Below are positions 13,783 through 22,859 of a stretch of 35,590 nt of DNA, piece after piece (the first letter of the stretch is position 1; each line of letters begins with the position of its first letter). Under the pieces are notes generated by a model. The model did no database searches, was not told the origin of the DNA, and was given only the letters and a program-made list of their open reading frames with translations. A program made the translations under genes and the position numbers. The stretch is taken from contig SHYM01000005.1 in NCBI GenBank assembly GCA_009692805.1, positions 1 through 35,590 of the forward strand, read 5' to 3'. Source of the stretch: Dehalococcoidia bacterium (GTDB taxonomy: Bacteria; Chloroflexota; Dehalococcoidia; SHYM01).

Positions 13783-15111
13783 CTAACCCTTGCTGGCGAT
13801 GCTGACCTTGGGGGCGTACAGGTGGGGGACGCATAGCCCGCCGCCTACCCATTGCGCCTCCTTGCCGATCCCGGCCAGCGCCTCCAGCACCCGGTAGACG
13901 TTCCCGGAGATCATGGTGTCCTTCACGCGGCCCACGATCCTGCCGTTCTGGACGCGGAAGCCCAGGAGCACGTTGCCGGAGAAGTCGCCACCCAGCATGT
14001 TCCCCTGCCCCGCCCCGATGAGCTGCTCCACCACCAGGCCGTCCTTGATATCAGCTACCATCTCCTCGAAGGTCGCTTCGCCGGTGGAGAAGACCAGGGT
14101 GCTGGTGGAGGGCGCCGGCAGAGAGCCCACTCCGCGGGAGGCCGAGCCGGTGCTCTGGGTCCCGGCCTGTCCCGCCGTCTGCAGGTCGTAGAGGAATGTC
14201 CCCACCACGCCGTGGTCGACCAGGGCCAGCCGCCGCGTCGGCACCCCCTCCCCATCGAAAGGCCGGGCGCCGGGCCGCCAGGCCAGGTGGGGCTCATCCG
14301 AGATCGAAAGGCGCGCGTCGAAGACCCGTTGCCCCAGCTTCTTGCCCAGGGGGGAGACACCCTGTAGGACGGTCTTGCCGCTGAAGGCGCCGAAGAGTGG
14401 GCCCAGGAGCGTCCCCGCTACCCCGTGGGGGGTGAAGATGACCGGCAGCTCGCCCGTGGGGGCGGGGACCAGCTCCCGCGCCAGCTCCAGCTGTTCCAGG
14501 GTCCGTCGCACCACCTTGGAAGTGTCCTTGTCCGCCCGGCAGGAGCTGGTGCTATCCCCCACGAAGAGCATATCGGTGCCCCGGATAAGGGTGCCTTCCA
14601 GCCCCAGCGCCAGGTAGCTCTTGCGGTACTCCACGTCGAGCCCCGCGGAGTTCAGGATGCGCACCCGTGTGACGCCCTTGGAAACACCCCCGTCGCACTG
14701 GACCTCGGGCCAATCCCGCCGGATCTGGTCTATGGCCCCTTGGCCCAGCTCCACCATCTCCTCCACTGTTACCCGTTCCACGGCGGGGTCGTACACCTCC
14801 ACCGTCTGCGGCTTCGCCGGCCCCGGCAGGTGGAACCTGGCCTCGGCGCCAAAGGGCGCCGTCTCCAGGGCGCTCTCCAGCAGGGAAGAGAAGCCTCCCG
14901 AGCGATAGGTGGCAGCGAAGCCTAGGCGTCCCTTCACGATCAGGCGCAGGGAGGCCCCGGTGCTCTCCTCGCTTTCCAGCATTTTGAGGCGGTTGGCCTC
15001 GAATTTCACCGGTGTGTCTTCGCTGGAGGCGTAGAATATCTCGGCCTCGTCGGCCACCTTCATTGCCCTTTTCAACAGGGCTTGGAGTTGCTCGCTAACA
15101 GATGCAGGCAT
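13783..15111 (-). CDS. TldD/PmbA family protein, PmbA (TldE) type
   Basis: TldD-TldE is a heterodimeric metalloprotease that trims unfolded peptides and matures modified peptides such as microcins and PQQ precursors. TldD carries an HExxxH zinc site; PmbA/TldE does not. The 442 residues contain no HExxxH. They show the PmbA pattern: an N-terminal DEAEIFYASSEDTPVKFEAN, ESTGASLRLIVKGRLGFAAT, ILNSAGLDVEYRKSYLALG, VIFTPHGVAGTLLGPLFGAF, GEGVPTRRLALVDHGVVGTF and a C-terminal GGDFSGNVLLGFRVQNGRIV. No tldD is in the window, so the partner must be elsewhere or absent. It lies 41 bp downstream of the MFS transporter gene on the same strand and may share its promoter. Confidence 0.87.
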   Translation of the reverse strand: MPASVSEQLQALLKRAMKVADEAEIFYASSEDTPVKFEANRLKMLESEESTGASLRLIVKGRLGFAATYRSGGFSSLLESALETAPFGAEARFHLPGPAKPQTVEVYDPAVERVTVEEMVELGQGAIDQIRRDWPEVQCDGGVSKGVTRVRILNSAGLDVEYRKSYLALGLEGTLIRGTDMLFVGDSTSSCRADKDTSKVVRRTLEQLELARELVPAPTGELPVIFTPHGVAGTLLGPLFGAFSGKTVLQGVSPLGKKLGQRVFDARLSISDEPHLAWRPGARPFDGEGVPTRRLALVDHGVVGTFLYDLQTAGQAGTQSTGSASRGVGSLPAPSTSTLVFSTGEATFEEMVADIKDGLVVEQLIGAGQGNMLGGDFSGNVLLGFRVQNGRIVGRVKDTMISGNVYRVLEALAGIGKEAQWVGGGLCVPHLYAPKVSIASKG

Positions 15112-15152
15112 CGTCTACCCTCGATTCTTTCCGCAGCGCCGCAGTCAAGATG

Positions 15153-16343
15153 TTACACCGTCCGCAGGCGGGGCTGGAAGGCCAGCGCCCAGAGCGCCAT
15201 GAGCACCACCAGGGAGCCCCCGATGGTCACGGCCAGGGGCGCGCCGAAGAAATTAGCTATCGTCCCCGATTGCATACCGCCCAAGGGCATCAGGCTCCAG
15301 GTCAGAGAATACACCCCCATCACGCGCCCCCGTAGCTGGTCGGGCACCGCCGCCTGCAGGACGGTGTTGATCGTGATCATGTAGAGGGAGGAGGCGGCGC
15401 CCATCAGGCCCAGCAGCGGCAGGGAGAGCCAGAACCACGGCGACTGCGAAAAGGCAATGAGCAGCAGGCCGAAGACCGCCGCCGCGACCCCCACCAGCAG
15501 GCCCTTGCGGCGGACCCCTCCCAGGGTGGAGACGATGATGGTGCCGGTCAGGGCGCCGATGCCCGAGGCGCTCAGCAGGTACCCCAGGCCCTGAGAGCCG
15601 ACGCCCAGCACGTCCTTGGCGAAGACCGGCATCAGGATCACGTAGGACATGCCGAAGAGGCTGTTGAAGAAGGTCATGCCGATGAGCAACAGGAAGAGCC
15701 GGTTCCCCCGGATATAGCCCAAGCCCTCTTTCAGGTCGCCCAGCATGCCGCCGCGGCTTGCCGCCGTGGCCTGCCCGCCCAGGCGCAGGCTAGAGAGCGC
15801 GGCGACCATGACCAGGAAGCCTACGGAGGTCACGTAGAAGCAGGCCGCTGTACCCACGAAGGCCAGGAGCAGCCCCGCCACCGTGGGGCCGATGATGCGG
15901 CTGCTCTGCCATACGGCCGACCCCAGGGCGATGGCGTTCATCAGTTGCGGCCGCTCCACCAGATGGGGTATCAGCGCTTGGCGGCTGGGCTGGTCGAAGG
16001 CCTGGAGGGAGCCGAACAGGAACGCTATCAAGAGCAGGTGCCAGAGCTGGACCACATCGAAGAACACGAGGCTGGCGATAGCGAAGGAGCAGAGGAAAGC
16101 GCCCAGCTGGGTGAAGATCAGGAGGCGCCGTCGGTCTACCCGGTCGGCGATCACCCCTCCCAGCAGCGAGAGGCTAATGGTCGCCACCGCCTGGCTCATG
16201 CTCACCAGCCCCAGGTATAGAGGTGAGTGGGTGCGCTCCAGCACCAGCCAGCCCAGGGCCACAGCCTGGATCTGCCAGCCGATGATAGAGGTGAGGAACC
16301 CGGCCCAGTAGTTGCGATAGTTACGGGAGCGGAACGCCCCCAT
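15153..16343 (-). CDS. MFS transporter (EntS/MFS_3-like)
   Basis: The 396 residues have twelve predicted membrane helices and the motif-A loop GGVIADRVDRRRLLIF between helices 2 and 3, with a related GGVRRKGLLVG loop in the second half. FGSLQAFDQPSRQALIPHLV and the RGRVMGVYSLTW segment are typical of the EntS/MFS_3 exporter group, which exports siderophores, drugs or metabolites. The substrate is unknown. The N-terminus MGAFRSRNYRNYWAG is the usual cytoplasmic start. A long open frame continues upstream of the ATG, but no start codon is available there. A strong promoter (TTGACA-16-TATGAT) lies about 150 bp upstream on this strand, so the leader is long. A 9-codon frame near the presumed transcription start is listed separately. 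Confidence 0.9.
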   Translation of the reverse strand: MGAFRSRNYRNYWAGFLTSIIGWQIQAVALGWLVLERTHSPLYLGLVSMSQAVATISLSLLGGVIADRVDRRRLLIFTQLGAFLCSFAIASLVFFDVVQLWHLLLIAFLFGSLQAFDQPSRQALIPHLVERPQLMNAIALGSAVWQSSRIIGPTVAGLLLAFVGTAACFYVTSVGFLVMVAALSSLRLGGQATAASRGGMLGDLKEGLGYIRGNRLFLLLIGMTFFNSLFGMSYVILMPVFAKDVLGVGSQGLGYLLSASGIGALTGTIIVSTLGGVRRKGLLVGVAAAVFGLLLIAFSQSPWFWLSLPLLGLMGAASSLYMITINTVLQAAVPDQLRGRVMGVYSLTWSLMPLGGMQSGTIANFFGAPLAVTIGGSLVVLMALWALAFQPRLRTV

Positions 16344-16450
16344 GACCTGGAGCTTGGGAGCGGCGCGGGCGACTAGGTTGGCGATCTGGACGGCGATGGC
16401 GACCTTCTTCCAGGCTTGCTGCGGGCTTCTAGGCTTGCGCGGGACCGGCG

Positions 16451-16480
16451 CTAGCGCAGTTCTACGGGGCGAGGGACCAT
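16451..16480 (-). CDS. possible 9-codon leaderless upstream frame before the MFS gene
   Basis: ATG GTC CCT CGC CCC GTA GAA CTG CGC TAG (MVPRPVELR) starts 10 nt after the TATGAT box on the minus strand, the same spacing as the cysE leader peptide. No obvious regulatory residue run is present beyond two prolines. It could be chance. Confidence 0.25.
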   Translation of the reverse strand: MVPRPVELR

Positions 16481-16490
16481 GATATCTGGC

Positions 16491-16518
16491 ATCATAGCGC
16501 CTGCCGCGAAGGTGTCAA
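16491..16518 (-). promoter_or_regulatory. sigma-A-type promoter for the MFS-pmbA unit
   Basis: On the minus strand TTGACA (16518-16513) and TATGAT (16496-16491) are separated by 16 bp, a near-consensus promoter. Its -35 lies 12 bp from the -35 of the divergent plus-strand promoter. Confidence 0.65.
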
Positions 16519-16530
16519 TTTGGGCTTCCG

Positions 16531-16559
16531 TTGACAGGCGACCTCCAGACGGCAATACT
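16531..16559 (+). promoter_or_regulatory. sigma-A-type promoter for the LLM oxidoreductase gene
   Basis: TTGACA (16531-16536), 17 bp, then AATACT (16554-16559). The start codon lies 97 nt beyond the -10 box. Together with the minus-strand promoter at 16491-16518 this forms a compact divergent control region. Confidence 0.6.
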
Positions 16560-16655
16560 CTCTTGAGCAGGGACTTTCGATCACTCTGGCTCTAGTGCCT
16601 TCTCTCGCCGACGGGGGAGGGTTAAGATGGGAGCGTCCCCCCCAAGGAGGGCGTC

Positions 16656-17519
16656 TTGCAGCTCGGCGTCATCTTCCCCCAGACCGAGATCGGCAGCGAT
16701 CCCGGGGCCATCCGCGACTACGCCCAGGCGGCGGAGGGCCTAGGCTATGCTCACCTGCTCGCCTACGAGCACGTCCTGGGCGCGAACATCGCCACCCGGC
16801 CGGGGTGGCGCGGCCCTTACACCCAGCGCCACACCTTTCACGAGCCCTTCGTGCTCTTCGGGTACCTGGCGGGGCTGACCAAGACGTTGGAGCTGGTCAC
16901 CGGCATCCTGATCCTGCCCCAGCGCCAGACGGTCCTGGTAGCCAAGCAGGCGGCTGAGGTGGATGTGCTGGCCGGGGGACGCCTGCGACTGGGCATCGGC
17001 ATCGGCTGGAACGAGGTGGAGTACGAGGCGTTGGGCGAAGACTTCCACACCCGTGGGCGGCGCTGCGAGGAGCAGATGGCGGTCCTGCGCGCCCTCTGGG
17101 CCCAGGAGGCGGTGAGCTTCACGGGCCGCTGGCACCATATCACCGACGCGGGCATCAACCCCCTGCCGCCGCGGCGACGCATCCCCATCTGGATCGGGGG
17201 CGGGGCGGCGCCGGTGCTGCAGCGCATCGCCCGGCTGGCCGACGGCTGGTTCCCCCAGTTCCGCCCCGATGACGCAGGCAAGAAGCTCTTGGCCCAGGTC
17301 CACGAGTATGCCCGCCAGGCCGGGCGCGACCCCGCCGCCATCGGGATCGAGGGCCGCGTCAGCATCGGCACGCGCACACCCGACGACTGGGCTAAGGAAC
17401 TGCAAGCCTGGCGCCAGCTGGGGGCCACCCATTGTGCAGTCAACACCATGAACGCCGGCCTTGACTCCCCCGCCAAACACATCGACGCCATACGCCGGTT
17501 CAAGGAGGCGGTGGGCTAA
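16656..17519 (+). CDS. LLM-class F420-dependent oxidoreductase
   Basis: A luciferase-like monooxygenase-fold protein of 287 residues, probably using coenzyme F420 (or FMN). It has the N-terminal strand QLGVIFPQTEIGSDPGAI, GLGYAHLLAYEHVLG, the non-prolyl cis peptide region LVTGILILPQRQTVLVAKQA and VLAGGRLRLGIGIGWNEVEY. YEALGEDFHTRGRRCEEQM and PIWIGGGAAPVLQRIARLADGW follow; this series matches the F420-dependent Rv2161c-like subfamily. The substrate is unknown; such enzymes act in degradation and secondary metabolism. Start is TTG 16656, supported by AAGGAGG with 5-nt spacing and no better ATG. A promoter lies at 16531-16559. Confidence 0.9.
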   Translation: MQLGVIFPQTEIGSDPGAIRDYAQAAEGLGYAHLLAYEHVLGANIATRPGWRGPYTQRHTFHEPFVLFGYLAGLTKTLELVTGILILPQRQTVLVAKQAAEVDVLAGGRLRLGIGIGWNEVEYEALGEDFHTRGRRCEEQMAVLRALWAQEAVSFTGRWHHITDAGINPLPPRRRIPIWIGGGAAPVLQRIARLADGWFPQFRPDDAGKKLLAQVHEYARQAGRDPAAIGIEGRVSIGTRTPDDWAKELQAWRQLGATHCAVNTMNAGLDSPAKHIDAIRRFKEAVG

Positions 17520-17520
17520 G

Positions 17521-17574
17521 GGGGGCACCACCCTTCGACCCCCGGCAGAGGGGCTGCGTCCCTCTGGACTCCCC
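17521..17574 (+). repeat. two-hairpin dispersed repeat, copy C (3' half only)
   Basis: GACCCCCGGCAGAGGGGCTG and the following CGTCCCTCTGGACTCCCC match hairpin 2 of the other copies, with AGAGGG/CCCTCT pairing. Hairpin 1 is missing. It directly follows the LLM gene stop. Confidence 0.7.
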
Positions 17575-17723
17575 ATTCTTCATCAGCTTGCTGGTTCCGT
17601 CCCCTACACGGCGGAAGGTCAGGATGGGGGAATGCTGTATCCTGAATTGAATGGCTAATTTGGGCTAGCGCCCTGGCGCGTAGCCCGGTTGGACTCGCGC
17701 ACCACCTTAGCCTGGGGGAGAAG

Positions 17724-20700
17724 ATGGTCCAGAGCACACCACCGCGGCACACCAACCGCCTGATTCACGAGACCTCGCCCTACCTGCTCCAGCACGCCCA
17801 CAACCCGGTGGACTGGTACCCCTGGGGCCCAGAGGCGCTCAAGCGGGCCCAGGCGGAGGACAAGCCGCTCCTCGTCAGCATCGGCTACTCGGCGTGCCAT
17901 TGGTGCCACGTCATGGAGCGCGAGAGCTTCGAGGACGAGGCGATCGCGGCGCTGATGAACGAGCACTTTGTTTGCATCAAGGTAGACCGCGAGGAGCGGC
18001 CGGACCTGGACCAGATTTACATGGCGGCGACCACTGCCCTTAACCAGGGACAGGGCGGCTGGCCCATGACGGTGTTCTTGACGCCGCAGCAGACGCCCTT
18101 CTATGCGGGCACCTACTTCCCCCCCGAGGATGGCCACGGTCGCCCCGGTTTTCCCACCTTGCTCCGGCGCCTGGCTGAGCTCTGGAAGAGCGAGCGCCCC
18201 AACCTGGAGGGCGCCGCCGCCGACCTGGCCCGCCGCCTGCAACAGCAAGCGCATGGCAGCGCCCGGCTGGCGGTGGGCGAGCGCGAGCTTAGGTTGGCGA
18301 CGGAGCAGTTCGCCGAGACCTTCGACCCCATCTACGGCGGCTTCGGCCGCGCCCCCAAGTTTCCCGCCGCCACGGGCCTATCTTTGCTGCTGCGCTGTCA
18401 CCGCCGCTCGGGCGACGCGCGCATCCTGGATATGGTCCGCAAGACGCTGGACGGCATGGCCCGGGGCGGCATGTACGACCAGATCGGCGGCGGCTTTGCC
18501 CGCTACTCCACCGACGAGCGCTGGCTGGTGCCCCACTTCGAGAAGATGCTCTACGATAACGCTCTCCTGGCGAAGGTCTATCTGGATGGCTGGCAAGCCA
18601 CGGGCAATCGCCTCTACCGTCGCATCGCCGCCGAGACCCTGGACTACGTCCTGCGCGAAATGACCTCGCCGGAAGGGGGATTCTATTCCGCTACCGACGC
18701 CGACTCCGAGGGGCACGAGGGGCGGTTCTTCGTCTGGAGCCCGGCCCAGCTCCGCCCAGTCTTGGGCGAGGACGGGGCGCGCTGGTTCTGCGCCTACTAC
18801 GACATCACGCCCACCGGCAACTGGGAGGGCTGGAACATCCCCAACACCCCTCGGAAGCTGGAGGACGTAGCGCGGGAGCTGGGCTGCCCGCCCCAGGATC
18901 TCCAGCAGTCTCTGGACCAGGCCCGCCCCAAGGTCTACGAGGCCCGTCGCCAGCGGGTGCCGCCCGCCACCGACGACAAGGTCCTCACGGCCTGGAACGG
19001 CATGATGATCGGCGCCTTGGCCGAGGGGTACCGCGTCCTGGGGGAGCCCCGCTATCTGGAGGGCGCGGAGCGGGCGGCGGACTTCATCCTGAGCCGCCTG
19101 GCCTCCCCGGACGGGCGCCTGCTACGCACCTATCGCGCCGGCGTGGCGCACCTGGATGCCTACCTGGAGGACTACGCCTGCCTGGCGGAGGGGCTCCTGG
19201 ACCTCTATGAGGCGGGCGGACGGCGCCGCTACCTGGACCAGGCGACCCGGCTGGCGGAGCTTATCCTGGCCGATTTCAAAGACGCGGACGGCGCTGCGTT
19301 CTACGAGACGGCGCGGGGCCACGAGCCGCTCATCGTACGGCCGCGGGAGGGCCAAGACGGCGCTACCCCCAGCGCCAACGCCGTGGCGGCCCACGTCCTG
19401 GCGCGGCTGTCCTGCCATCTGGGACTGCCCGAGCTACGCAGCGCGGCCATCGCCGCCATCCGGGAGTATGGCCGCATGATCGCCCAATACCCCAGGGCCT
19501 TCGCCAAAAGCCTGATTGTGGTGGACTTCCTGCTGGATGGCCCCGTGGAGCTGGCCCTGGTCGGGCGGCTGCAAGAGCCGGGCTTCGAGGCCCTGCGCCG
19601 GGAGCTGGGCGTACACTATCTCCCCAACCGTATCCAGGCGCTCCACGACCCCTCAGCAGGGCAGGCCCAGGGGCTTCCCCTTCTCGAAGGCAAGGCGCTG
19701 ATGGGGGGCAGAGCCGCCCTCTATGTCTGTCGGGACTTCGCCTGCGCCGCGCCCGTGACCGAGGCCGTCCAGGTCGCCGCGGCCCTGAGCGCCGAGCGGG
19801 GCAGCCGTCCCTCTGGCCCCATAACCCTGATCGACCAGCTAACCGCCGGCCACGCTACACCCGAAGGCACCGCCGCCTACGCCCAGCGTTTTAGCGCCAT
19901 GCGCCCTTATGGATACGGTCCCCTGGGCTCCACGGGGCTCGCCATCAGCCGGCTGGGCTTCGGCGGCTATCGCATCGAGGCGGAGACGCCGGAGCACCGG
20001 CAGGCGTTGGAGCTGGCGCTGCTGAGCGGCTGCAACCTCATCGATACCTCCACCAACTACACCGATGGCGGCAGCGAGCGCCTCGTCGGCGAGGCGCTCG
20101 CCAGCCTGACGCGTGCGGGCAAGCTGCGGCGGGAAGAGGTCGTCGTCGTCTCCAAGGTCGGTTATGTGCAGGGCGAGAACCTGGAGTTGGCGCAATCGCG
20201 GGAGGCGGCCGGCAGACCCTTCCCGGAGATGGTCAAGTACATGGAGGGCTGCTGGCACTGCGTCCACCCCGACTTCCTGCAAGACCAGTTGACCCGCTCC
20301 TTGGAGCGGCTGCAACTGGAGGCCCTGGACGTCTGCCTGTTGCATAACCCGGAGTACTACCTGTCGGACGCCGCCCACCGGGGTGCCGGACCTTTGGACA
20401 AGGTGCGCGACGACTTCTACCGCCGCCTCCAGGATGCCTTCGCCTTTTTCGAGGAGCAGGTATCCGCCGGCAAGCTGCGCTGGTACGGAGTCTCGTCGAA
20501 TACGGCGGTCTCCCCCGCCGGCGACCCGGAGGCGACCTCGCTGACGCGCATGCTGGAGGCGGCCCGCCGGGCCGGTGGCGATGCCCACCACTTCCGCGTC
20601 CTCCAGATACCCATGAACCTTCTGGAATCGGGAGGCGCCACGGAGCCCAACAACGGTCTGGACGGTCGCCAGACGGCCCTGGCCCTCGCCCTGGCGCAAA

Positions 20701-21371
20701 ACCTCGGCGTCCTCGTCAACCGCCCCCTGAACGCGATCCACGGGCCCGGAATGCTGCGGCTGGCGGACGCGCCGGTAGCGCGCGGCGAAGTCTCCTTCAT
20801 CACCCAGATCCCGGCGGTGGGCCGGCTGGAGGAGGAGTTCCGGGGCCAGCTCGCCCCCCAAATCCGGGCGGCGCCCAATACCCTGGCGCCCGCCCAGTAT
20901 TTCCGCTGGGCCGAACAGCTCCAGGGCCTGGTCCCCAGGCTGCAGGGACGGGAGCATTGGGAGCAGATCGAGGCCCAGATAGTCGGCCGGACGCTGCAGT
21001 TGGCGGAGGGGCTGGGCGAGCACCTGACCGGCCCGCTAGGGCAGCGTTGGGCTGCCTGGTGGGAGCGCTACCTGCCGGAGCTCCAGAAACTGCTGGGGGC
21101 CTTTCGGTACGTGGCTGCCAGCAAGGGCCAGGAGCAGGCGGCTGCCGTGGCGTCGGTCCTAGACCTTGCCCTGCCCGAGGAGCGCCGCCGGGAGGGCCTC
21201 TCCCGCAAGGCCCTCTGGGTGCTGGCCAGCACATCGGGGGTGAGCTGCGTGCTGAACGGGATGCGCCGGCCCGCGTACGTAAGCGATGCCTTGGGCGTGC
21301 TGGCGTGGTCGCCGCTGCCGGACGCCCTGCCCGTCTACTCCGCGCTGCGCGGCTTCCGGGCACCCGCGTAG
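17724..21371 (+). CDS. DUF255 thioredoxin-like / six-hairpin protein fused to an aldo/keto reductase
   Basis: The 1215-residue protein has two parts. Residues 1-695 form a complete YyaL/SPATA20-type DUF255 protein: [20 protein letters not shown], a thioredoxin fold with Cys58-His-Trp-Cys61 in [18 protein letters not shown], then a glycosidase-like alpha/alpha barrel ([36 protein letters not shown]) ending [14 protein letters not shown]. After a linker of about 30 residues, Met726 opens an aldo/keto reductase ([19 protein letters not shown]). Its catalytic tetrad is Asp774, Tyr779, Lys811 (VSKVGY) and His874 (CLLHNPEY), and it is longer than usual at about 490 residues. No stop or frame change separates the parts. 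YyaL-type proteins normally stand alone at about 680 residues, so the fusion is unusual. GGGGGAG precedes the ATG. Confidence 0.88.
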   Translation: MVQSTPPRHTNRLIHETSPYLLQHAHNPVDWYPWGPEALKRAQAEDKPLLVSIGYSACHWCHVMERESFEDEAIAALMNEHFVCIKVDREERPDLDQIYMAATTALNQGQGGWPMTVFLTPQQTPFYAGTYFPPEDGHGRPGFPTLLRRLAELWKSERPNLEGAAADLARRLQQQAHGSARLAVGERELRLATEQFAETFDPIYGGFGRAPKFPAATGLSLLLRCHRRSGDARILDMVRKTLDGMARGGMYDQIGGGFARYSTDERWLVPHFEKMLYDNALLAKVYLDGWQATGNRLYRRIAAETLDYVLREMTSPEGGFYSATDADSEGHEGRFFVWSPAQLRPVLGEDGARWFCAYYDITPTGNWEGWNIPNTPRKLEDVARELGCPPQDLQQSLDQARPKVYEARRQRVPPATDDKVLTAWNGMMIGALAEGYRVLGEPRYLEGAERAADFILSRLASPDGRLLRTYRAGVAHLDAYLEDYACLAEGLLDLYEAGGRRRYLDQATRLAELILADFKDADGAAFYETARGHEPLIVRPREGQDGATPSANAVAAHVLARLSCHLGLPELRSAAIAAIREYGRMIAQYPRAFAKSLIVVDFLLDGPVELALVGRLQEPGFEALRRELGVHYLPNRIQALHDPSAGQAQGLPLLEGKALMGGRAALYVCRDFACAAPVTEAVQVAAALSAERGSRPSGPITLIDQLTAGHATPEGTAAYAQRFSAMRPYGYGPLGSTGLAISRLGFGGYRIEAETPEHRQALELALLSGCNLIDTSTNYTDGGSERLVGEALASLTRAGKLRREEVVVVSKVGYVQGENLELAQSREAAGRPFPEMVKYMEGCWHCVHPDFLQDQLTRSLERLQLEALDVCLLHNPEYYLSDAAHRGAGPLDKVRDDFYRRLQDAFAFFEEQVSAGKLRWYGVSSNTAVSPAGDPEATSLTRMLEAARRAGGDAHHFRVLQIPMNLLESGGATEPNNGLDGRQTALALALAQNLGVLVNRPLNAIHGPGMLRLADAPVARGEVSFITQIPAVGRLEEEFRGQLAPQIRAAPNTLAPAQYFRWAEQLQGLVPRLQGREHWEQIEAQIVGRTLQLAEGLGEHLTGPLGQRWAAWWERYLPELQKLLGAFRYVAASKGQEQAAAVASVLDLALPEERRREGLSRKALWVLASTSGVSCVLNGMRRPAYVSDALGVLAWSPLPDALPVYSALRGFRAPA

Positions 21372-21574
21372 GGGATTGGGCGAGCTCAAGGTTCCTTGGT
21401 TGCGACCGAATCGGCTCGGCTTTCAAAGGTGTCTTATATGGCTCGCACAACAGTATTTGGAGTATGATCGGGATCGATATAAATAATGGGAGACCGCTGG
21501 AGGAAGAAACCAAATGGTCCACGAACCTGAACCAACGAGCGCTTCACCTAGCTTTCCGGGGATAGCGCCGAGTA
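21372..21574. other. low-GC scrap region with no recognisable gene
   Basis: Between the fusion gene and the truncated PEP-mutase fragment the base composition drops, for instance TCGATATAAATAATGGGAGA at 21473-21492. Short plus-strand frames run through it but none is recognisable. It looks like the remainder of an inserted element whose other end cut the PEP-mutase-like gene. Confidence 0.4.
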
Positions 21575-21753
21575 CTGCCCAGCCCCAGGTCCGGCTGGCC
21601 CAGGGTGCTGGCCGAGATGCCGGAGCCGGTCATGTAGACAGCGGCGAAGCCGGCGCGCTCCACCAAGCGCGCTAGCAGGGCATCGTAGGCCCCCGGCGCC
21701 ACGACGATGCCGGGCTGCGCGAGAAGCTGGCGAAGACGCATGGTAGCGCGCAT
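21575..21753 (-). pseudogene. N-terminal fragment of an isocitrate lyase/PEP mutase family gene
   Basis: The minus frame reads [40 protein letters not shown] and [19 protein letters not shown], the first 55-60 residues of the PEP mutase/isocitrate lyase superfamily (methylisocitrate lyase-like, normally about 290 residues). After DLGLG homology stops, and the frame ends 11 residues later at 21544. The catalytic KKCGH-type loop and the rest of the barrel are missing, so this is a relic. A GGAG ribosome binding site and the start codon survive. The sequence beyond the break is lower in G+C, suggesting insertion or deletion there. Confidence 0.7.
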
Positions 21754-21804
21754 GCCGGGCTCCTTTCAGGGCGACAAGAGGGTCTAGTCGACGGCTTGAC
21801 CGGT

Positions 21805-22725
21805 CTAAGCTGGCGTCAGGCGTTGCCAGGCTTGCTGCGGCTTGCGCCGGGGGAAGAGCTCCGGATGGATGATCTCGGCCAGGATTTCAAGGCCGTCTAC
21901 GATGCGGGGGCCGGGACGGTTGAAATAGGCCGAGCCATCCACCACATACACCTGCCCCGAGCGCACGGCGGCCAGGCCCTTCCATACCTCTGAGAGCGCG
22001 ACCCGGCTCAGCGCCTCGATGCTCTGGGCCAGGTTGAACCCGCAGGGCATGAGGACGATGACTTCAGGGTCGTAGGCGGCGACGTCGGGCCAGGATATCT
22101 GCGCCGACGGGTGGCCCTCCCGCCCCAAGCCCTCGCGGCCGCCCGCCAGGCGCACCATCTCCGGCACCCAGTGTCCCCCGCTGAAGGGAGGGTCCAGCCA
22201 CTCCAGGGCGAACACCCTGGGCCGCTGCTGGGCCCACCGCGCCGTGGTGGCCACCTGGTCGATGCGCCGCTTGAGCCTATGGACAACCTCGGCGGCGCGC
22301 TCGGGCGTCCCGGTCAGCTGCCCCACCTGTTCGATGCTTTGTAGGATGCCCTTCAGACCGGTGGGCTCCAGGGAGACGACCTGCCGCTCGCCCGGCAGCA
22401 GCCGAACGGCTTTACGCACCTCGCCATAGGAGACGGCGCACACCTGGCAGAGCTCCTGGGTGAGCAGGATGTCGGGGTCCAGCTTTTGCAACAGCTCCTG
22501 GTCCAGGTAGTAGATACTGCTGCCGCCGTGGAGGGAGGCGGTGACGTGGTTGTGTATCTCGCGGCTGGAGGAGTCCGCATGCTCCAGGGCGCTGCGGGTG
22601 ACGGCGGGCAGACGCGTCGCTTCGGGAGGGTAGTCGCACTCATGGGTGACCCCCACCAACTGGTCGCCCAGCCCCAGGGAAAACACGATCTCCGTGGCGC
22701 TGGGGAGAAGGGAGCAGATGCGCAT
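21805..22725 (-). CDS. cobalamin-binding / BtuF-like substrate-binding protein without signal peptide
   Basis: The 306 residues match the TroA/BtuF periplasmic-binding fold: MRICSLLPSATEIVFSLGLG, LVGVTHECDYPPEA, LLTQELCQVCAVSYGEV, VFALEWLDPPFSGGHWVPEM, VLMPCGFNLAQSIE and VYVVDGSAYFNRPGPRIVDG. This subgroup is annotated as cobalamin-binding protein. There is no signal peptide or lipobox, which is usual for the subgroup but leaves its location and partner unclear; no ABC permease or ATPase is nearby. GAGGAGG five bases before ATG 22725 fixes the start, so 37 codons open further upstream are not used. The CxxC in LCQVCAV could bind metal or cofactor. Confidence 0.85.
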   Translation of the reverse strand: MRICSLLPSATEIVFSLGLGDQLVGVTHECDYPPEATRLPAVTRSALEHADSSSREIHNHVTASLHGGSSIYYLDQELLQKLDPDILLTQELCQVCAVSYGEVRKAVRLLPGERQVVSLEPTGLKGILQSIEQVGQLTGTPERAAEVVHRLKRRIDQVATTARWAQQRPRVFALEWLDPPFSGGHWVPEMVRLAGGREGLGREGHPSAQISWPDVAAYDPEVIVLMPCGFNLAQSIEALSRVALSEVWKGLAAVRSGQVYVVDGSAYFNRPGPRIVDGLEILAEIIHPELFPRRKPQQAWQRLTPA

Positions 22726-22736
22726 CGGGCCTCCTC

Positions 22737-22754
22737 GTCCCGACTTGTCGGGAC
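22737..22754. repeat. TCCCGAC..GTCGGGA palindrome
   Basis: GTCCCGACTTGTCGGGAC, immediately upstream of the BtuF-like gene, is a member of the family seen at 3715-3732 and 5828-5845. Confidence 0.65.
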
Positions 22755-22766
22755 GGCATTGCCTCG

Positions 22767-22788
22767 AAACCCCGCCATGGCGGGGTTT
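22767..22788. repeat. perfect 22-bp palindrome centred on CCATGG
   Basis: AAACCCCGCCA followed by its exact reverse complement. It lies 13 bp from the previous palindrome in the 300-bp gap upstream of the BtuF-like gene. It could be an operator, a hairpin terminator (T-run TTT after the stem) or a mobile palindrome. Confidence 0.65.
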
Positions 22789-22830
22789 ACCTGGCCCCTT
22801 AGAGCGATGGTAGCCGCTGGCGCTGCCAGC

Positions 22831-22858
22831 CGTCAAATACAGGGCGTCAAATACAGGG
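22831..22858. repeat. 14-bp tandem duplication
   Basis: CGTCAAATACAGGG occurs twice head to tail (22831-22844 and 22845-22858), directly before a TTGACA box. Confidence 0.85.
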
Positions 22859-22859
22859 A

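Noticed and set aside
22726-22836. 37-codon N-terminal extension of the BtuF-like protein
   Set aside because: It translates the intergenic palindromes; GAGGAGG and homology fix the start at 22725.
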